A stretch of 64,000 nucleotides of DNA, taken from Microvelia longipes. Its lineage: Eukaryota; Arthropoda; Insecta; Hemiptera; Veliidae. Made by a program: the position numbers and the translations under genes. The DNA lies in NCBI GenBank assembly GCA_018340805.1, contig JACMZG010001913.1, positions 39,008,771-39,072,770 on the forward strand. Reading direction: 5' to 3'. Below, piece after piece: positions 36,151-63,959 of the stretch (within the stretch, counting starts at the first letter, position 1; each line of letters begins with the position of its first letter). The notes beneath the pieces were generated by a model. It was given only the letters and a program-made list of their open reading frames with translations, was not told where the DNA came from and did not search any database.

Positions 36151-36813
36151 ATGAATCGTTTATTTGGTCGTAAGAGAGATGCTGCGCCACCTCCTGACAT
36201 GAATGAAATAATAACAGGTGTTGACGGCAAAGCTGATAACATAGAGGCGAAAATAACCAAATTAGATGGAGAATTGAAAAAGTGTAAAGATCAAATGGCT
36301 CGCATGAGGGAAGGACCAGCTAAGAACGCTGTCAAACAAAAAGCTCTTAGGATATTAAAACAGAGAAAAATGTATGAACAACAAGCCGGCAACTTGCGTC
36401 AGCAGGCCTTTAACATGGAACAAGCTAATTTTGCAGTGCAGTCTTTGAAAGATACTCACTCAACTGTAGCTGCTATGAAAACAGGAGTAAAATCCATGCA
36501 ACAAGAATTTAAAAAGATTAATATCGATCAGATTGAAGATTTACAAGATGACATGGCCGATATGTTGGAATTGAATGAAGAAGTTCAGGAAGCTCTGGGC
36601 AGAACTTACGGTGTTCCTGATGTTGATGAGGATGAACTCCAGGCTGAGCTCGATGCCCTCGGAGATGAGATAGCACTTGACGATGATACGTCATATCTTG
36701 ATGATGCAGCCAAGGCCCCTGCCGCACCCTCCACTGTTCCATCTCAGTCTATTAAAAACAAAGATGGCGTTGAAGTAGATGAATTCGGTTTACCCCAGAT
36801 ACCAGCTCAGTAA
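36151..36813 (+). CDS. Vps60: CHMP5 / Vps60, ESCRT-III accessory protein
   Basis: 220 residues, against 219 in human CHMP5. It is an ESCRT-III-family protein acting late in multivesicular body formation; it binds the Vps4 cofactor LIP5/Vta1 at endosomal membranes. The frame is open from 36112, but [15 protein letters not shown] at 36151 is the family N terminus, so that ATG is chosen. Visible features: basic helix 1, [20 protein letters not shown], the [15 protein letters not shown] helix, [13 protein letters not shown], then acidic [16 protein letters not shown] and DTSYLDDAA, ending [18 protein letters not shown]. It is complete, with no stop or shift. The coding region is in one exon. A splice-like acceptor (TACTATAAAG) just before the ATG hints at a 5' UTR intron. 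A MITE lies 35 bp after the stop, and AATAAA occurs at 37371. Confidence 0.96.
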   Translation: MNRLFGRKRDAAPPPDMNEIITGVDGKADNIEAKITKLDGELKKCKDQMARMREGPAKNAVKQKALRILKQRKMYEQQAGNLRQQAFNMEQANFAVQSLKDTHSTVAAMKTGVKSMQQEFKKINIDQIEDLQDDMADMLELNEEVQEALGRTYGVPDVDEDELQAELDALGDEIALDDDTSYLDDAAKAPAAPSTVPSQSIKNKDGVEVDEFGLPQIPAQ

Positions 36814-36847
36814 TGTAACCAACCCTGCTCCACTTCAATGTAAAGTA

Positions 36848-36992
36848 GCACATGGTTATTATCAGTTGACAGCATAGGAAATAGTGTTGAGTTGTTGAGA
36901 TTAATTGTGGGTGGGGTTTAACATCCAGGACTTACCTAATTGGTTCCCTTGTATTATTTTCTTACACTGTCAACTGATTATAACCATGTGTT
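36848..36992. mobile_element. Palindromic MITE, CAGTTGACAG family, copy 5
   Basis: CACATGGTTATTATCAGTTG and the complement of CACATGGTTATAATCAGTTG form the ends. The interior has GGTTTAACATCCAGGA. It lies in the probable 3' UTR of CHMP5, so it may be transcribed. Confidence 0.8.
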
Positions 36993-37215
36993 ATATCATA
37001 ACATGTAAATAATTACTTCAATCCTTTTGTTTTGTATTATTTTTTGTTAATTCAATCTGACACAGAATCATCTTATAGAAGATAACAAATATAACAAAAA
37101 TTGGGTTCATAACGTGACAACAAAAAATATTCTAATTGGGAATGACCCCATGTTCAATGTTTTCTATTTTTAAAACATTTCTATTAGACCCTGGAGTTGA
37201 GGCAAGCAAGGGATA

Positions 37216-37265
37216 TTTTTTAAGTGATATAGAAATTCATACAGTAGGGGTGAGGGCAGGGACAT
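37216..37265. mobile_element. Fragment of the 3045-3749 hAT-like element
   Basis: AAGTGATATAGAAATTCATA then CAGTAGGGGTGAGGGCAGGG matches one inverted end of the element at 3045. The other end was not found. Confidence 0.6.
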
Positions 37266-40200
37266 CAGGAGAAGGCCTTGTGTTTTAACATCAGAAGAAG
37301 GCCTTGTGTGCCAACATCGGAAGTATGGCATCGTGTGGAACCCTGATACTATTCCAACACAGCATTGATTAATAAATGTATTAAAAATATATTATTTTGT
37401 GATATTTTTTTTTAAAAATATATATTTGATTGTATTTATATAATACTGTGCAATTTTCATTTCAAAGAATTATAGTTGCACTTTTATTATATTTTGTTAG
37501 TATTTTAATTATTTTAAGAGGTTTATGTTACTTTTTTTTCAATTTATTTTATTCCCGCCTTCAAAAAATTGTGTTACATAAGAACATCAGATTTGTTTCT
37601 TTTGAATAAACTAATTTCCTGAATAATAGTAAAACTATAAGTCAGGCTGCATATAACAGTGTAATTTGTTTATTAAAAACGGTAGCGCTAGAGGAGCTCA
37701 TCATTGATAAATAAAAGAGTATCTTAACTTAATTACTTAACTTGTTTGTTAATTAATTAACAAACAAAGCCGACTTGTTTCAACCCTTGAAAAGGTCGTC
37801 AGTGCCGGAGTGATAAAGGAAAGGAAATAGAAGTCTATTTAGTAGATCGTTTCATTGTTGAGACTGAAGACAGACTCGACAATAAACTTGTTAAGTCTAC
37901 CTCTGTTTCCTTTCTTTAATCTCACCGCCACTGATGATGTTTGAAAGCTGGCTTTGTTTGTTCATTAAGTAATTAAGTGGAGGGACTCTTTCATTTATCA
38001 TTAATTTGTTTACTTTAAATACAAACATTTTTTTTGTTTTATATTAAATAAGAAGATAAAAGTCCTGCTATTCTTATTCCATAAAAATAAAGCTACTTGC
38101 TTCTTTCAATAATTTTATAACTAATTTCCAAGGATCATATTATCTTTCTTTGCTTTATTTATTAACACTAAAAAATATAACTAAGAGAAATATTGTACAG
38201 GATAATGTGTATTAATAATTTTAATAAATAGCTAATATATTATATTATAATCTAGTAGTACTTTTTAGTTTCTTCCTTATCCTTTTTCAGTGTCATTGGC
38301 TCATAACTAAGTTACTGCTTAAAGTAACTGTTTGTTATTAGCCCCGACCAATAGCATTGGTTCAAAATATAAACTAATAGTTATTTATGCACCAAGAGAG
38401 TAAAGAATGCTATTATTTTCCTCAGCAGTTAGTTGGTTCCTAAAGCATAAGCCAAAGTTAAGAATATTAACTCTTGAGGCAAAGCTGAGGAAGCTAATTA
38501 TTGCGAGGGGGAAAATAGCATTTTACTCCCAAGATGAATACAAGATTTTAGATTATATCTCCAGGCATTGACATAATTTAATCATCTTATGGCCAGTTAC
38601 TCAATTCTCAGTTAATAGACGTTTTGCTTGCAATATGAGAAGCATCTTCAGGGATGTAGGACATCATAGATGGACACAATATGTCCTACAAAACTGAACT
38701 GATTTCCTGAAACCTTCCACAGTGGAAGCGAAACGGATTCATCATCACACGGTCACCAACAGGAGACCTAAATTTTCCGAACAAGCCTTCAAAGTTCACA
38801 GTACTTTTTCTAAATATCTGCAGTGGTAGCAAAGAATATATATAAATAAATTAAGATGGTCCTTTGATTTATTATATCGGACTAAGCCTGAAGTAATGTG
38901 AATAACGGTTCCAGGCTAGGTTCAAGGGGTTTCGTGGAGTGAGTTTTAGTTGGTATGAGGCAACTTTTGACAGATGCTGTCTTTTTTTCCCACAAAAAAA
39001 AATAACAAAAAAAATCAAACTAAAAGGTTAGTTCTGTAGCTAGTTAACAGAAGCGCTAGTATGTAATTTGGAAGTTTCACTCTGCCAACTAAGAGAATGC
39101 ACTTCTGTCATCATTTTTTAGCAAATAACTCCTGGCTGTTTACTGTTTTAGCCAATTTTTTTTATATAATAAACCAATTTTTTATATAAGTAGGTACTTG
39201 TGCCGTTATAAAAGTCATAATGAACGTGGAAAGAATGTTATGGTAAGGAGGGTTAGTTCCAGAGCTGTCGGTAGAGACCAGCACTGAGCTCACCCCTACT
39301 TTCTGTCTGACTCTTGTAAACCTTGAGACATGTTATAATATAATTATATTATACAATATTATATTCTATGAGTGGCACATAAGGAAAAATAAAAAAATGT
39401 ACCAGATTATACTTGGAAAGTAATATTATAATTCAGGAGAAAATTTAAAAAAAAAATCAAAATTTTATTAAAATTTTTTATTAATATTAACAATGTAAGT
39501 TATATTACAACAGTTTTATTCTTTAATAACAATTTAGAACATTTCTTACTTTATTTTAAAAATCGTTATTATTCTTAAAATAAAAGAAAACATTCCTAAT
39601 AACACTATACTTAGTATATTTACAGTAATTACATAGTCTATAGGAATAATTTTATTATATAAAGTTTGTGTAAAGTAAGCAAAGTACACAAGGAAAGAAA
39701 AATGTGTGGTTGCATACTATAGATTTTGTAATAATTAAAAATACAGGTATTATGTAAAATGAGGTATTCAACATTAAAAAATTAAAGGTCTATTCATTAA
39801 AATCATTTGACAGCACCAGGTAGCCAAAGTAAATACATAGCACTAAATATCTCCCAAGAAAGAAAGAGTGGAATATTTTGATTTGTGATTTTTCTATCAG
39901 TTATGTCTTTTCTTTGTTGTATATAAATTTATTTATGAAAATCAGAGTTGAAAGTGTGTTCCGTAGGTATTCGTTTTGGAATGAAAAAGGAAAAAAAATA
40001 TTTACAAGAGGAGATTTAACTCTATTAAGTGAGAGGCTAAGCGGTGAATTTTCAGATTGGTGGTATGAAACAGGGGATCCAGCTTCAGCTATTTGGTTGT
40101 TCGGTAGCAGTACTGCTCCTCCAAGGTAGTGGAGAAAACTATAAGTTTGTCAGTTATAATCGGAAAGATTTGCGTATTTCTGGTGTGACAGGAAATTATT

Positions 40201-41163
40201 TTCCTGTCACAGGAATTTTTATTAGTATTTCGAGTACAGAATGCTTATTTGATTATAAAATAATTATTATGACAATTTGTTAATTTTATAATCTTTTGCG
40301 TTACGTATGATAAAAAAATTTTCATTGAACATGTTTTTACTATTTAAATTACATAAATACAATTTTGAAATGCCACAGAGCACTGAGTTTTTAACTAAGT
40401 AGTGCGTCCTTTTTTCTCATGGCACATGTTTGGTTAATGGAAAATAAAACAGTAATTATGGTACGAATGGCCTGTTGACATGTTCAAATGCAACTTGAAA
40501 AGCTAATAAGTGCCAGTTTCCAAGAGGTAAATTAAAGATTTGTAAAATGGCAGAAGGGAGTCACTTGTTATTTAATTTTTCACCAATATTTTGGGGGAAC
40601 AGTGCTGGTAGTATGTCAAAGGTAAAAGAAGATGAGGGTTGGGAATCTTGGAATCTTGCCGCATAGGGTTACATTATCTGTGCATTTGTCATACTACAAA
40701 TTGTGAAGGATATATAGACTGTTAAATATTCTATAGAGACAAATTCTGAACCAAAGTCATAAATGAAATGCAGGCATATTGTATTTTTAAAGTATTACCA
40801 GGTAAGACATGTGCAACCTACATTCCATTTGACATACATACAATGTATGTATGTCCTCCCACACACATAAACTTCATTTGATGGAGTTTTGATTGTTTTT
40901 TATAGAGGCCGTTTTGGCTCAAGCTTGGCCTTACATTGTAATTTTTTAAAAAGTGTTTATAAATGTAAATAAATCTATATAGAATAGAATAATTTATTTG
41001 CCTGAGTGAGAACAAATACGTGAGTTATATTTATTTATTATATTATTTATATTTTGTTTGTTTATAAACATGTGCTTTTATTTGTTGTGTCATGTTGTCA
41101 TTGTAACTGCTTTTAAATAAATTATTACTTTCATCTTGTTCATGTAATGAGTTTTTTGTTTAT
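37266..41163. other. Intergenic, repeats only
   Basis: No gene recognised. It contains inverted pieces at 37740-37970 (TTAATTAATTAACAAACAAA.. and a CACTGATGATGTTTGAAAGC tail), a degenerate copy of the snap-back element (38618-38778), and at 39230-39310 a repeat related to 52610-52690. The 83-codon and 79-codon open frames at 39878-40283 have no family likeness. Confidence 0.45.
38618..38778. mobile_element. Degenerate copy of the snap-back hammerhead element
   Basis: GACGTTTTGCTTGCA..GCATCTTCAGGGATGTAGGA at the left, and CTTCCACAGTGGAAGCGAAA..GGTCACCAACAGGAGACCTA at the right, align to the arms of copies 27495, 49965 and 63028, with internal deletions. Here CTGAAGATGCC is reduced to CTGAAACC and GTC is lost, so neither core is intact. 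Confidence 0.7.
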
Positions 41164-41313
41164 TATATACATTGACAGTGTAGAAAAATAATGCCAGGAA
41201 ACCAATGAGATTATTCCTTAATGTTAAACTACGACCTCCATTTCAAATTGGACCAACCTCATTGGTTCCACAACACTATTTACACAGGCTGTCAACTGAT
41301 TTTAGCCATGTGT
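41164..41313. mobile_element. Palindromic MITE, CAGTTGACAG family, copy 6
   Basis: The left end is partly lost (starts ATTGACAGTG); the right end CTGTCAACTGATTTTAGCCA is complete. The middle has GTTAAACTACGACCTCCATT and AACCTCATTGGTTCC as in the other copies. Confidence 0.7.
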
Positions 41314-42879
41314 TGAACTATAGTAAACTAAGTTAATTTTACTTGAAATTAATTTAAATTCGTGTTGTTTTTCCTGTGTGCCTAAGAGCGACATAGAAAT
41401 TATTTTGTATGAAACGATTTATACTTTGGTAAGTCATTACTTTTTCAACACACTGATTGGTGAGTTGCACCAATCCGCATGTAGCAACGCATTGCTACAA
41501 CTATGTCAAGATTAATTGTGTTAATTTTTATTTATAACACATTTTACTAAAGACTGCAATCATTATTATTATTATTATTTTATATTTTGCAGTATCATTA
41601 TTATCAACAGTCTGATAAACTTCTTCATTTAATTTTTATTTTACATGAAAGAATGAGCATTCAGTGTAGCCAAGTATATAGAACCAGGAAATTTTTTGTC
41701 TAAAAGGTGTAAGCAATCCTACCAGTTTTTGACTCAAATATGACAACCCTAGATATACCATCATTTTTTGACTCAAAAACTACAAGATATACCATAACTT
41801 ATTTATTCTTCTATAAATATTAAAGATGGAGTTTTAAAAAACAAAAATAAAAGGTACCAGATTTTTATCTGACAAAACAAAAACCTTTGGATAATTAGTC
41901 ATAGTTATTACACACCCATGTATTTAAACAAGCTGAGAAGAACTAAATAATACATCAAAATAGATTTATTTCATAAATATTTATTCAGTACAAAATGTAA
42001 AGTGAATTACATAAAACTGAACCCGCCAAAAGTAAATTTATAACAAATACTCTAAATAAACAAAATTGATTTTGCAACATTGATATTATGGTAGTTAGGG
42101 ATCATATCCCAAATCAACAATTGACAGTGGTTAGCCGTAGCCAGCCTACAGTAGTAATATAAAGAGATGGGCTAATTAGTGTTAAAAAATTCTGTGAGGG
42201 CGATCATTATTCCACTATCTTTTAAGCAACTTCACCAAAAATAATACCTCTGACATAGTAGATTGAAACACTAACTTTCCCTTTTTAAAACCAACTTGCG
42301 TTTGGATTTTGATAATTTTATTTTGATAATTTTGTACATAACTCATTTTGAAAATGAGTAATCTTGAAAAAAGCTCTTTTTTGACACACAAACGAAGTCA
42401 AACATCTTTATCAACATTAGCTCTGATTTTATCATTTGACACATAACTTCATGTAAATTAAACATGTTTTACAACTAATAAATTTGGATATTCGCTAATA
42501 TAGTTACCACGGCAAGTATGACCATTACGTCAAATATATTTATTGTAGACAATAATGAATAAAGTTAAAAAAATCTAATATGTTCCAGTATGTCATTCAC
42601 ACAAACTAATAAAGCGCAACAAACATGTGGTGACAAAATCGTCGCAGGGAAGAGTGAGGCCCGCAGAGCAGCCATGAGGTTTTCAGGCTCTTGATTTAAA
42701 AAGAGATAGAGTAGGGAATTTGTTTGAGTTTTTAACTAGGAGTAAATTTTTTGTTGAAATAATAGGTTGCACTGTTGATTGTTTTTGTAGGCTTGTTAAT
42801 GTCTACTCTTAATATTTTGACTATACATTATTGTAACCCTTAACTATAAATAGATCATCAGTATTGTTTGACGAAAACA

Positions 42880-43020
42880 AGGTAGGGATCATAGAGTCTC
42901 CAAGACAGTGCGGTTCAATCCTGGTTGGAGCCTTAAGATTTTCAAGTGAGGGATGGAAACCCTTACATGAGCCGTCCTACCAAAAGGACATTAAGCCAGT
43001 GCGATGTCAGGTACTTGTAA
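42880..43020 (+). repeat. Possible tRNA-derived SINE or LINE UTR piece
   Basis: GCGGTTCAATCCTGG resembles a polymerase III B box, and the following GACATTAAGCCAGTGCGATG resembles element tails. No convincing A box was found upstream, so this is tentative. Confidence 0.3.
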
Positions 43021-43499
43021 AAGATACCTAACCTTAAATGAATTTAGGTTTAGGCAAAATTTAGGACCCTATTTAGTTCATAAATTTAAGGCAAAATCTA
43101 GTTTATATAAATCATTTATGTTCCTGCTTCATGGTTTCAAGCTTAGTTTGACAGTATTTTTATAGTTAAAGTTATAGAAACATATAGTAAAGACACGGCT
43201 CTTCTGAGGATTATTAGTCAGTCAGTCCCATACTGACTGACTAATACAGGATAGACACTATCTTTTATCTAAGGGTGTTAGCAAAAAGGGTCCAGCAACG
43301 TGGCCTACTCGCTAGGTGATCTATCACCTTTCCCAATTACTAGGTAGGAATTACTATCACTAGGTAGGAATTACTTAATAGGTGATAAAGGTAAGGAGTG
43401 ATTGATTAGACCACGGCGAGAGAGGAGTCAAGCAGGCCAAGGTCCCATCTTGAGATTAGTCCACTTGCCACCAATGCCCCACTATTATAATACTAGTTT

Positions 43500-43980
43500 T
43501 GTTAGGACATAACTTGGGTATTATTAATAATATTCCATTACCCTCCTGTTCGAAATGCAAGTCAGTTTAAAAATGTTAACAGATTTTTTAGAGTAAGTTA
43601 GTACTTTCAAAGATCTCGGTGTAATCTTCGAATCAGCTTAATATTTAAGCAAATAAATAGTACTTGTGAAAGAGCGTATAAAAACCTTATCTTCATCATC
43701 AAGACGTCCATAGAGGGGGAGTTAAATGATAATTCAGCCAAAATATGGATGCTTAATCTTTTAGTTAGAATTATTATAGAGTATTGTTAAGTTGTCTCGT
43801 GTCCAACATAAAAAAATCACATACTGCAGATAGAGAGATGCCAGAGAAGATTGACTAACTATTTACTGGGTTTCAAGAGAATAATGGTTCCCTACCTCTA
43901 AACTACGAGGAAACATTGGCTGAATAAGATATAAAAACATTATTTAATAGAAGAGTAAAATATTAGATTTTTCAGGACTT
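43500..43980 (+). mobile_element. LINE relic, end of RT region
   Basis: A translation with stops gives TFKDLGVIFESA, CERAYKNLIFIIKTS, NLLVRIIIEYC and then KIDYLFTGFQENNGS-like pieces. Their order (FKDLGVxF..CxRAYKxLGF..LVRxxLEYC) is that of the region just after the RT domain in Jockey-like elements. It is heavily decayed and separate from the 34384 copy. Confidence 0.65.
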
Positions 43981-45064
43981 TTAAAATTTTTGATGATTTA
44001 AAAATAGGTTATTGATTGTAGTCTGAAAAATCATGAAACAAGTTTTAACTCTATAGCATGCACAAAGACAGGATAAAAACACTCGGAAAATCATGAAAGT
44101 GCCTGAAACGGATAATTAAACTGAAACCTCAGTTTCAGATTTTTAGGGATTTCAGGTTCAGATATTTTTATTTATACTTCAGGTAGCAGGTGAGGAAAAG
44201 TAAAAATACTTAACAATTTTACAAATGTGCATCGATATTGAAAATAAAATAGTTTAAATACTCTAATAATGTAATACTGAGTACTGTAAAAGTCAGAACG
44301 GTTTGACAGTCCCGTACTGACTGATAGTAGGGTAATCGTCATGGATTGTTGCAAAGAGCAGACTCAATTTTTGTAAAGGTGTTGTAGGGCTTTTTAAATA
44401 ATTGTGTTGTTCAGCTAAAATAATGTATTCTCAATAGATTGTTGAATTCTTTTGAGAAATAAATAATGTTACAGATTTGCAATCGGACAATTTTATGGAA
44501 AAATCAGATGATACTCAGGACTTACTCTATTAGATTCAGTATACTCTAGTAGTGCAGTATATAAATGTATAACTACTGCAAAATTTCATGAAATTCAGCA
44601 TCCTGTTACAATTTGCAATTGGTTTCTAATATCATACAATTTTAAAAAACAAAACTATGACATCTATTATCACTCTTAAAAAAATCACAACATCTCTAGT
44701 CAATACAGAAAAACTACTTCCCCCACCCCCACCATACAATACCAATCACATTAGCTTATTTGAAGAAAAAGATGGACAAAAAATGAGAAAACCCGATGCT
44801 AAATTCAATATAAACTAATAAATGATAGGCGCACCTTTTTGAAAACATGATTATTGAAAAATTGGAATTACACAAGTTATAACTTAAAACTAATTAAACA
44901 AATTCAAGATCTTAAAAGAAATATCACTTTTTTAGAAACATAAAAAAAGAGAATGTATGTAAACTGTACAATTTATAAGCAGTATTTTTGCTTTAAAGAA
45001 GTAAAGGGTAATAAATATTCTTCTGTTGTTATCATCAGTGTTTACATACTACTCTCTTTAATTT
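43981..45064. other. Intergenic downstream of DCAF10, no gene seen
   Basis: AT-rich. A CTGACTGAC palindrome family occurs at 43218-43250 and again near 44300-44335 (AGTACTG..CCCGTACTGACTGA). Nothing else is supportable. Confidence 0.45.
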
Positions 45065-45070
45065 TTTATT
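45065..45070 (-). terminator. Poly(A) signal of DCAF10
   Basis: TTTATT on the + strand, AATAAA on the minus strand, 26 bases after the stop codon at 45096-45098. It would give a very short 3' UTR. Confidence 0.5.
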
Positions 45071-45095
45071 ATATTTAAAAAAATAATTTTGCACT

Positions 45096-60355
<15,260 letters not shown>

Positions 60356-60730
60356 AGTTCTGCAAATCGTAAGTACTTGTTTTTCAAATCATATTATAAG
60401 CTAAACATTGAATTATGAAGTCTATGATAGAGAGAATTTAGTTTTTTAAACATGATAATAATATTAATAACTAAACAATAAAATAAGTAATATATCTTAG
60501 AACTTTTGAACACAAACTTATATATTTTTCTTAACTTTTTACATCAACATCCAATTTTTTTTAACATCAACATCGGATCGCTTCCAGCTGATCGTGAATG
60601 TAACAGTGTTGCCAGGAACTTGCAGTGTTTCCAACTAAATTTTGAAAAAGATAAAAAGCAAGGATCCATCACAATCCATCATTAAAGCAGCTTAAAAGCT
60701 GTTTTTTGCAACACTTGAGGTTACCGTGTA
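60356..60730. other. 5' flank of DCAF10
   Basis: It would hold the 5' UTR and promoter. A TTTGCAG acceptor-like site lies four bases before the ATG. No TATA box or initiator can be defended in this AT-rich sequence. Confidence 0.4.
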
Positions 60731-60734
60731 CTAG

Positions 60735-61410
60735 CCATAGAGATATATTACTAGAGAGGCCATAGATTTATTTACTAGAGGGAGTATAGCCTATCTCAAT
60801 GCATTGTGAGGCCTGAAACATCTTTTTGGGGCTCTCAGAGCCTGAACCTTATTGAAATACGAGAGTCACTCTCTGTGATACGAGAGTGAATTAAGGTTTT
60901 AATAAATTAATTAATTTTGGCTTCCCGCACATTGTTTGTGGGTTGATTTGTATTTTTAACATCCTATATAAGTGCAGATTATTTGATTGTATTGTATTTA
61001 TAATCGAAGGTGGTCAGGTTACTTTTTTGATGTTTCACAATTTAACCTATAGGGCCCCTCTAGTAATAATATCTCTAACATGACCACTTTCGGTTGCAAT
61101 GTATAATCAAATTATCAGTACAAAATTACAATAACTTAAATAGTAGAGTGTTAAACAACTGAACCGATCTGCATGAAGCCGAAATAAATTAATTTATTAT
61201 AACCTTAACTCATTCATAAAGAAGGTTTCAATGAGGTAACACAGAGCCCCAGAATGATGTTTCAAGCCTCTCAATGTATTGAGATAGACTATGCCCTGTT
61301 TAGTATACATCTATATGCCTGAGAGCCCCCCAAAAAAAAATTCAGTCCCCTCAATGTATACATAAATTTTATAAGTTCCTTGGTATTGAAGTAGTAATAT
61401 AATCTCTATG
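60735..61410. mobile_element. Cluster of TACTAGAGGGGC MITEs
   Basis: CCATAGAGATATATTACTAG at 60737, complementary ends GGCCCCTCTAGTAATAATATCTCT at about 61047-61075, and a second inverted set with GTTTCAATGAGGTAACACAG and GGAGCTCTC-like blocks to CTCTATGG at about 61410. At least two copies, possibly one inside the other. Same family as 63649-63959; a short piece at 8365-8405 also belongs. Confidence 0.6.
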
Positions 61411-62234
61411 GTGCTAGCGATGTCCTCTCTAACTACACTCATTAAAAATGTTTCCGCCCTTTTACAAAATTAATTTTCAAAGTTCAAAAATAAGTTTATT
61501 TAGAACTTAATTTGGTTATAAAAAATATTAGAAGTAAAGAATAACAAAGCGTCAAAAAAATAATTGGGACTTTTATTTAATAATATTAGATTTCACAAAA
61601 ATTTAAAAAAAAATACAACAAAAACTTGTTTTAATTGTTTTTTCCACAAATTTAGATTTTTTTTTTAAATTTAAGGTAACCACTATTTTTAGTTGCTGGA
61701 AGAGCCTTACAGGCTATGAAGCTATGTTGGGTTTTGTCTAAATTTAAACAATAATTCTTCTCTTAGAACTATTTTGTACCACGTTTCATGGTAGGAGTGG
61801 GAGGGGGAAAAGATTCCGCTTAAGAACCGATTTAGTTGTTCTGCTTGGGATTCTGATTTCACTTATATACATGTGCATTGTTTAGGTTTATACTCACACA
61901 ACACACATACCTAGTTTTGTTTTGATTATAAAAATCATTCGAGAACTATGCGGTGTGCCATGTATTCACTCACAATTGTACACACAAAAATGCACGTATG
62001 TAAATACATATTTCTAGAAGGCTTTCTTTTGTGTAAAAAATAACTAGGCGTATAGGGAAATATCGGAGAGTTATGAAGTTCGTGAGGAATTTATGAGGAA
62101 TGTATGTAATGTATAAATAAATAAATAAATGAACGACTTTATGAGACCGCCATCAAAATTTGATGACGCGTTTAAACAAGGGGTCATATACATGAGTCTA
62201 GCCAGGGATGTCTTTGATGAGCCCGGGGGGGCTC

Positions 62235-62236
<2 letters not shown>

Positions 62237-62323
<87 letters not shown>

Positions 62324-62340
62324 CCTTATATATATATATA
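62237..62340. repeat. (AT)n microsatellite
   Basis: About 85 bp of pure AT after a G7 run (GAGCCCGGGGGGGCTC, itself a GAGCCC/GGGCTC hairpin). The 70-codon open frame across it is a low-complexity artefact. Confidence 0.95.
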
Positions 62341-63027
62341 AGGTCAAATTAAATTAAAAATACTTGACCTCTCATGATAAAATTGTTAACAGCGTTTGAA
62401 CTGTTCAAGCTAGAAAGGTGAAATTGGTTTCGTTAGAAAGCTAAATAAATTTTCTGAAGGGCAAAAAAATATTTTTGCAAGAATTGATGGAATTTTATGC
62501 TAGGGAATTAGAGGAAGTAAGAGATAAGCAAAAGTTTAGCCAAGAAGGGAAAAAACTTCTTTTATGATTGCTCTTAAAAAACCTAAACTTCATCAGACAT
62601 TCAATAGTCAATAATGTAAGCTATTGTTGCTAGAAGTTGCAAACTCTAGCACAGATTTTTTAAGACAAAAGTTACCTTTAAGCTCTAAAAGTATGAAATA
62701 AAAATGATAAAATTAATGATTATTTTATAATTATTTAAAAAAATGATTTTCCTTGCCTGAACCATAGTTTTTATACAACCCCCTGTTCTGCTAGGGGGGG
62801 AGGGGGGCTGGCTTCGCCCATGGTTATATAGGTAGGTTGTTAACATGAGTTTTCATCATTTATTGAATGATTCGTTGATATGTGGCAAAATGCCATGTAT
62901 TTACAAACAATAGGTTGCTGGGAAGGGGAGACCGAGACGCCAGTGGCTGAACACGAAAGGGGTGTATTGAGATCTACAAATTCTGAGCTGAGACTTTTTT
63001 TTTAAAGTGAGTGCAAGTCATTACGTA

Positions 63028-63330
63028 ATAAACTGCGTAGACTTCCGCGGTTGTTGTCATGAAGATTTAGGTCTTCCGGTGGTGACCGCGTCAATTTAGA
63101 TGAAGAATCTGACGTTTTGCTTCCACTGTGGGAGGCATCTTCAGGGATATAGGACATTATGGATAGAAACACAATGCTCTACAATCAGTTCAATGCTCAG
63201 TTCAGTTTTGTAGAGCATTGTGTTTCTATCCATGATGTCATACATCCCTGAAGATGCCTCCCACAGTGGAAGCGAAACGTCGGATTCTTCATCTACATTG
63301 ACGCGGTCACCTCCAGAAGACCTAAATCTT
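63028..63330. mobile_element. Snap-back element with hammerhead-like cores, copy 3
   Basis: Same element as 27495 and 49965. The flanks are CAAGTCATTACGTA at 63014-63027 and 63331-63344, an exact 14-bp duplication, which fixes both ends: left ATAAACTGCGTAGACTTCCG (unpaired leader), right arm ending AAGACCTAAATCTT. Arms about 63059-63184 and 63207-63332. The right arm core is intact; in the left arm box 2 is mutated. Confidence 0.82.
63244..63285 (+). ncRNA. Candidate hammerhead core
   Basis: Identical over all 42 bases to the core at 27707-27748, including ATCC/GGAT stem I, CTGAAGA, GAAA and CGTC. Confidence 0.5.
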
Positions 63331-63648
63331 CAAGTCATTACGTATTTGATATTTATATAATTAATTTCATTAGAAATGACTGAAGGATAGAAACTCCTCT
63401 CATCCTTTGTGTTTAAAAGCTTGCACCAGACTGATCATCGAATAACATGTTTCTAAAATCTGAAAACAAACAAAAATTGACGTGAATTTCGAAAGAAAAA
63501 TTTTCTGCCAATCAATGCTAAAGGTTTTACGAATAGAAACAAAATAGTTTATATTTTGTTAACATTCTTTATACTATGTAGCATCGTGCTATACTCTAGG
63601 GAAGTAGTATAAATTTGTTCTATACTCTTAAGCTGATAAAGCTCTCTC

Positions 63649-63959
63649 TAGAGAGATATTATTACTAGAGGGGCCCTATTGGTTTAATTTCGAAACATCG
63701 AAAAAATAACCTGACTACCTTTGACATTCAATATAATCAAATAAACAGAAAAAATACAGTTAAATATAATAAAGAACGTTTTAAATGCATATTAAAACAC
63801 AGATATTGTCTTGTAAGACAATTGATTTATTATAATCTTAACTCACTCCTGCAGGAGGTTTCAATGAGGTTACACAGAGCCCCTGAGAGCCCCAAAAATG
63901 TTTCAGGTCAATCAATGTATTAAGATGTGCTATGCCCCCTCTAGTATATATCTCTATGG
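63649..63959. mobile_element. MITE with TACTAGAGGGGCC ends
   Basis: The left AGAGATATTATTACTAGAGG and the right complement of CCATAGAGATATATACTAGA are inverted ends. The interior has AATCTTAACTCACTCCTGCA and TTTCAATGAGGTTACACAGA, shared with 60735-61410 and, in part, with 55625-55680. About 310 bp, no ORF. Confidence 0.65.

Noticed and set aside
36518..36742. Minus-strand frame inside CHMP5
   Set aside because: Antisense shadow of an intact, well-conserved gene.
42880..42960. tRNA gene suggested by GGTTCAATCC
   Set aside because: No cloverleaf can be drawn and no A box at the right spacing; kept only as a low-confidence repeat.
62129..62341. 70-codon frame ending in Tyr-Ile repeats
   Set aside because: Translation of an (AT)n microsatellite.
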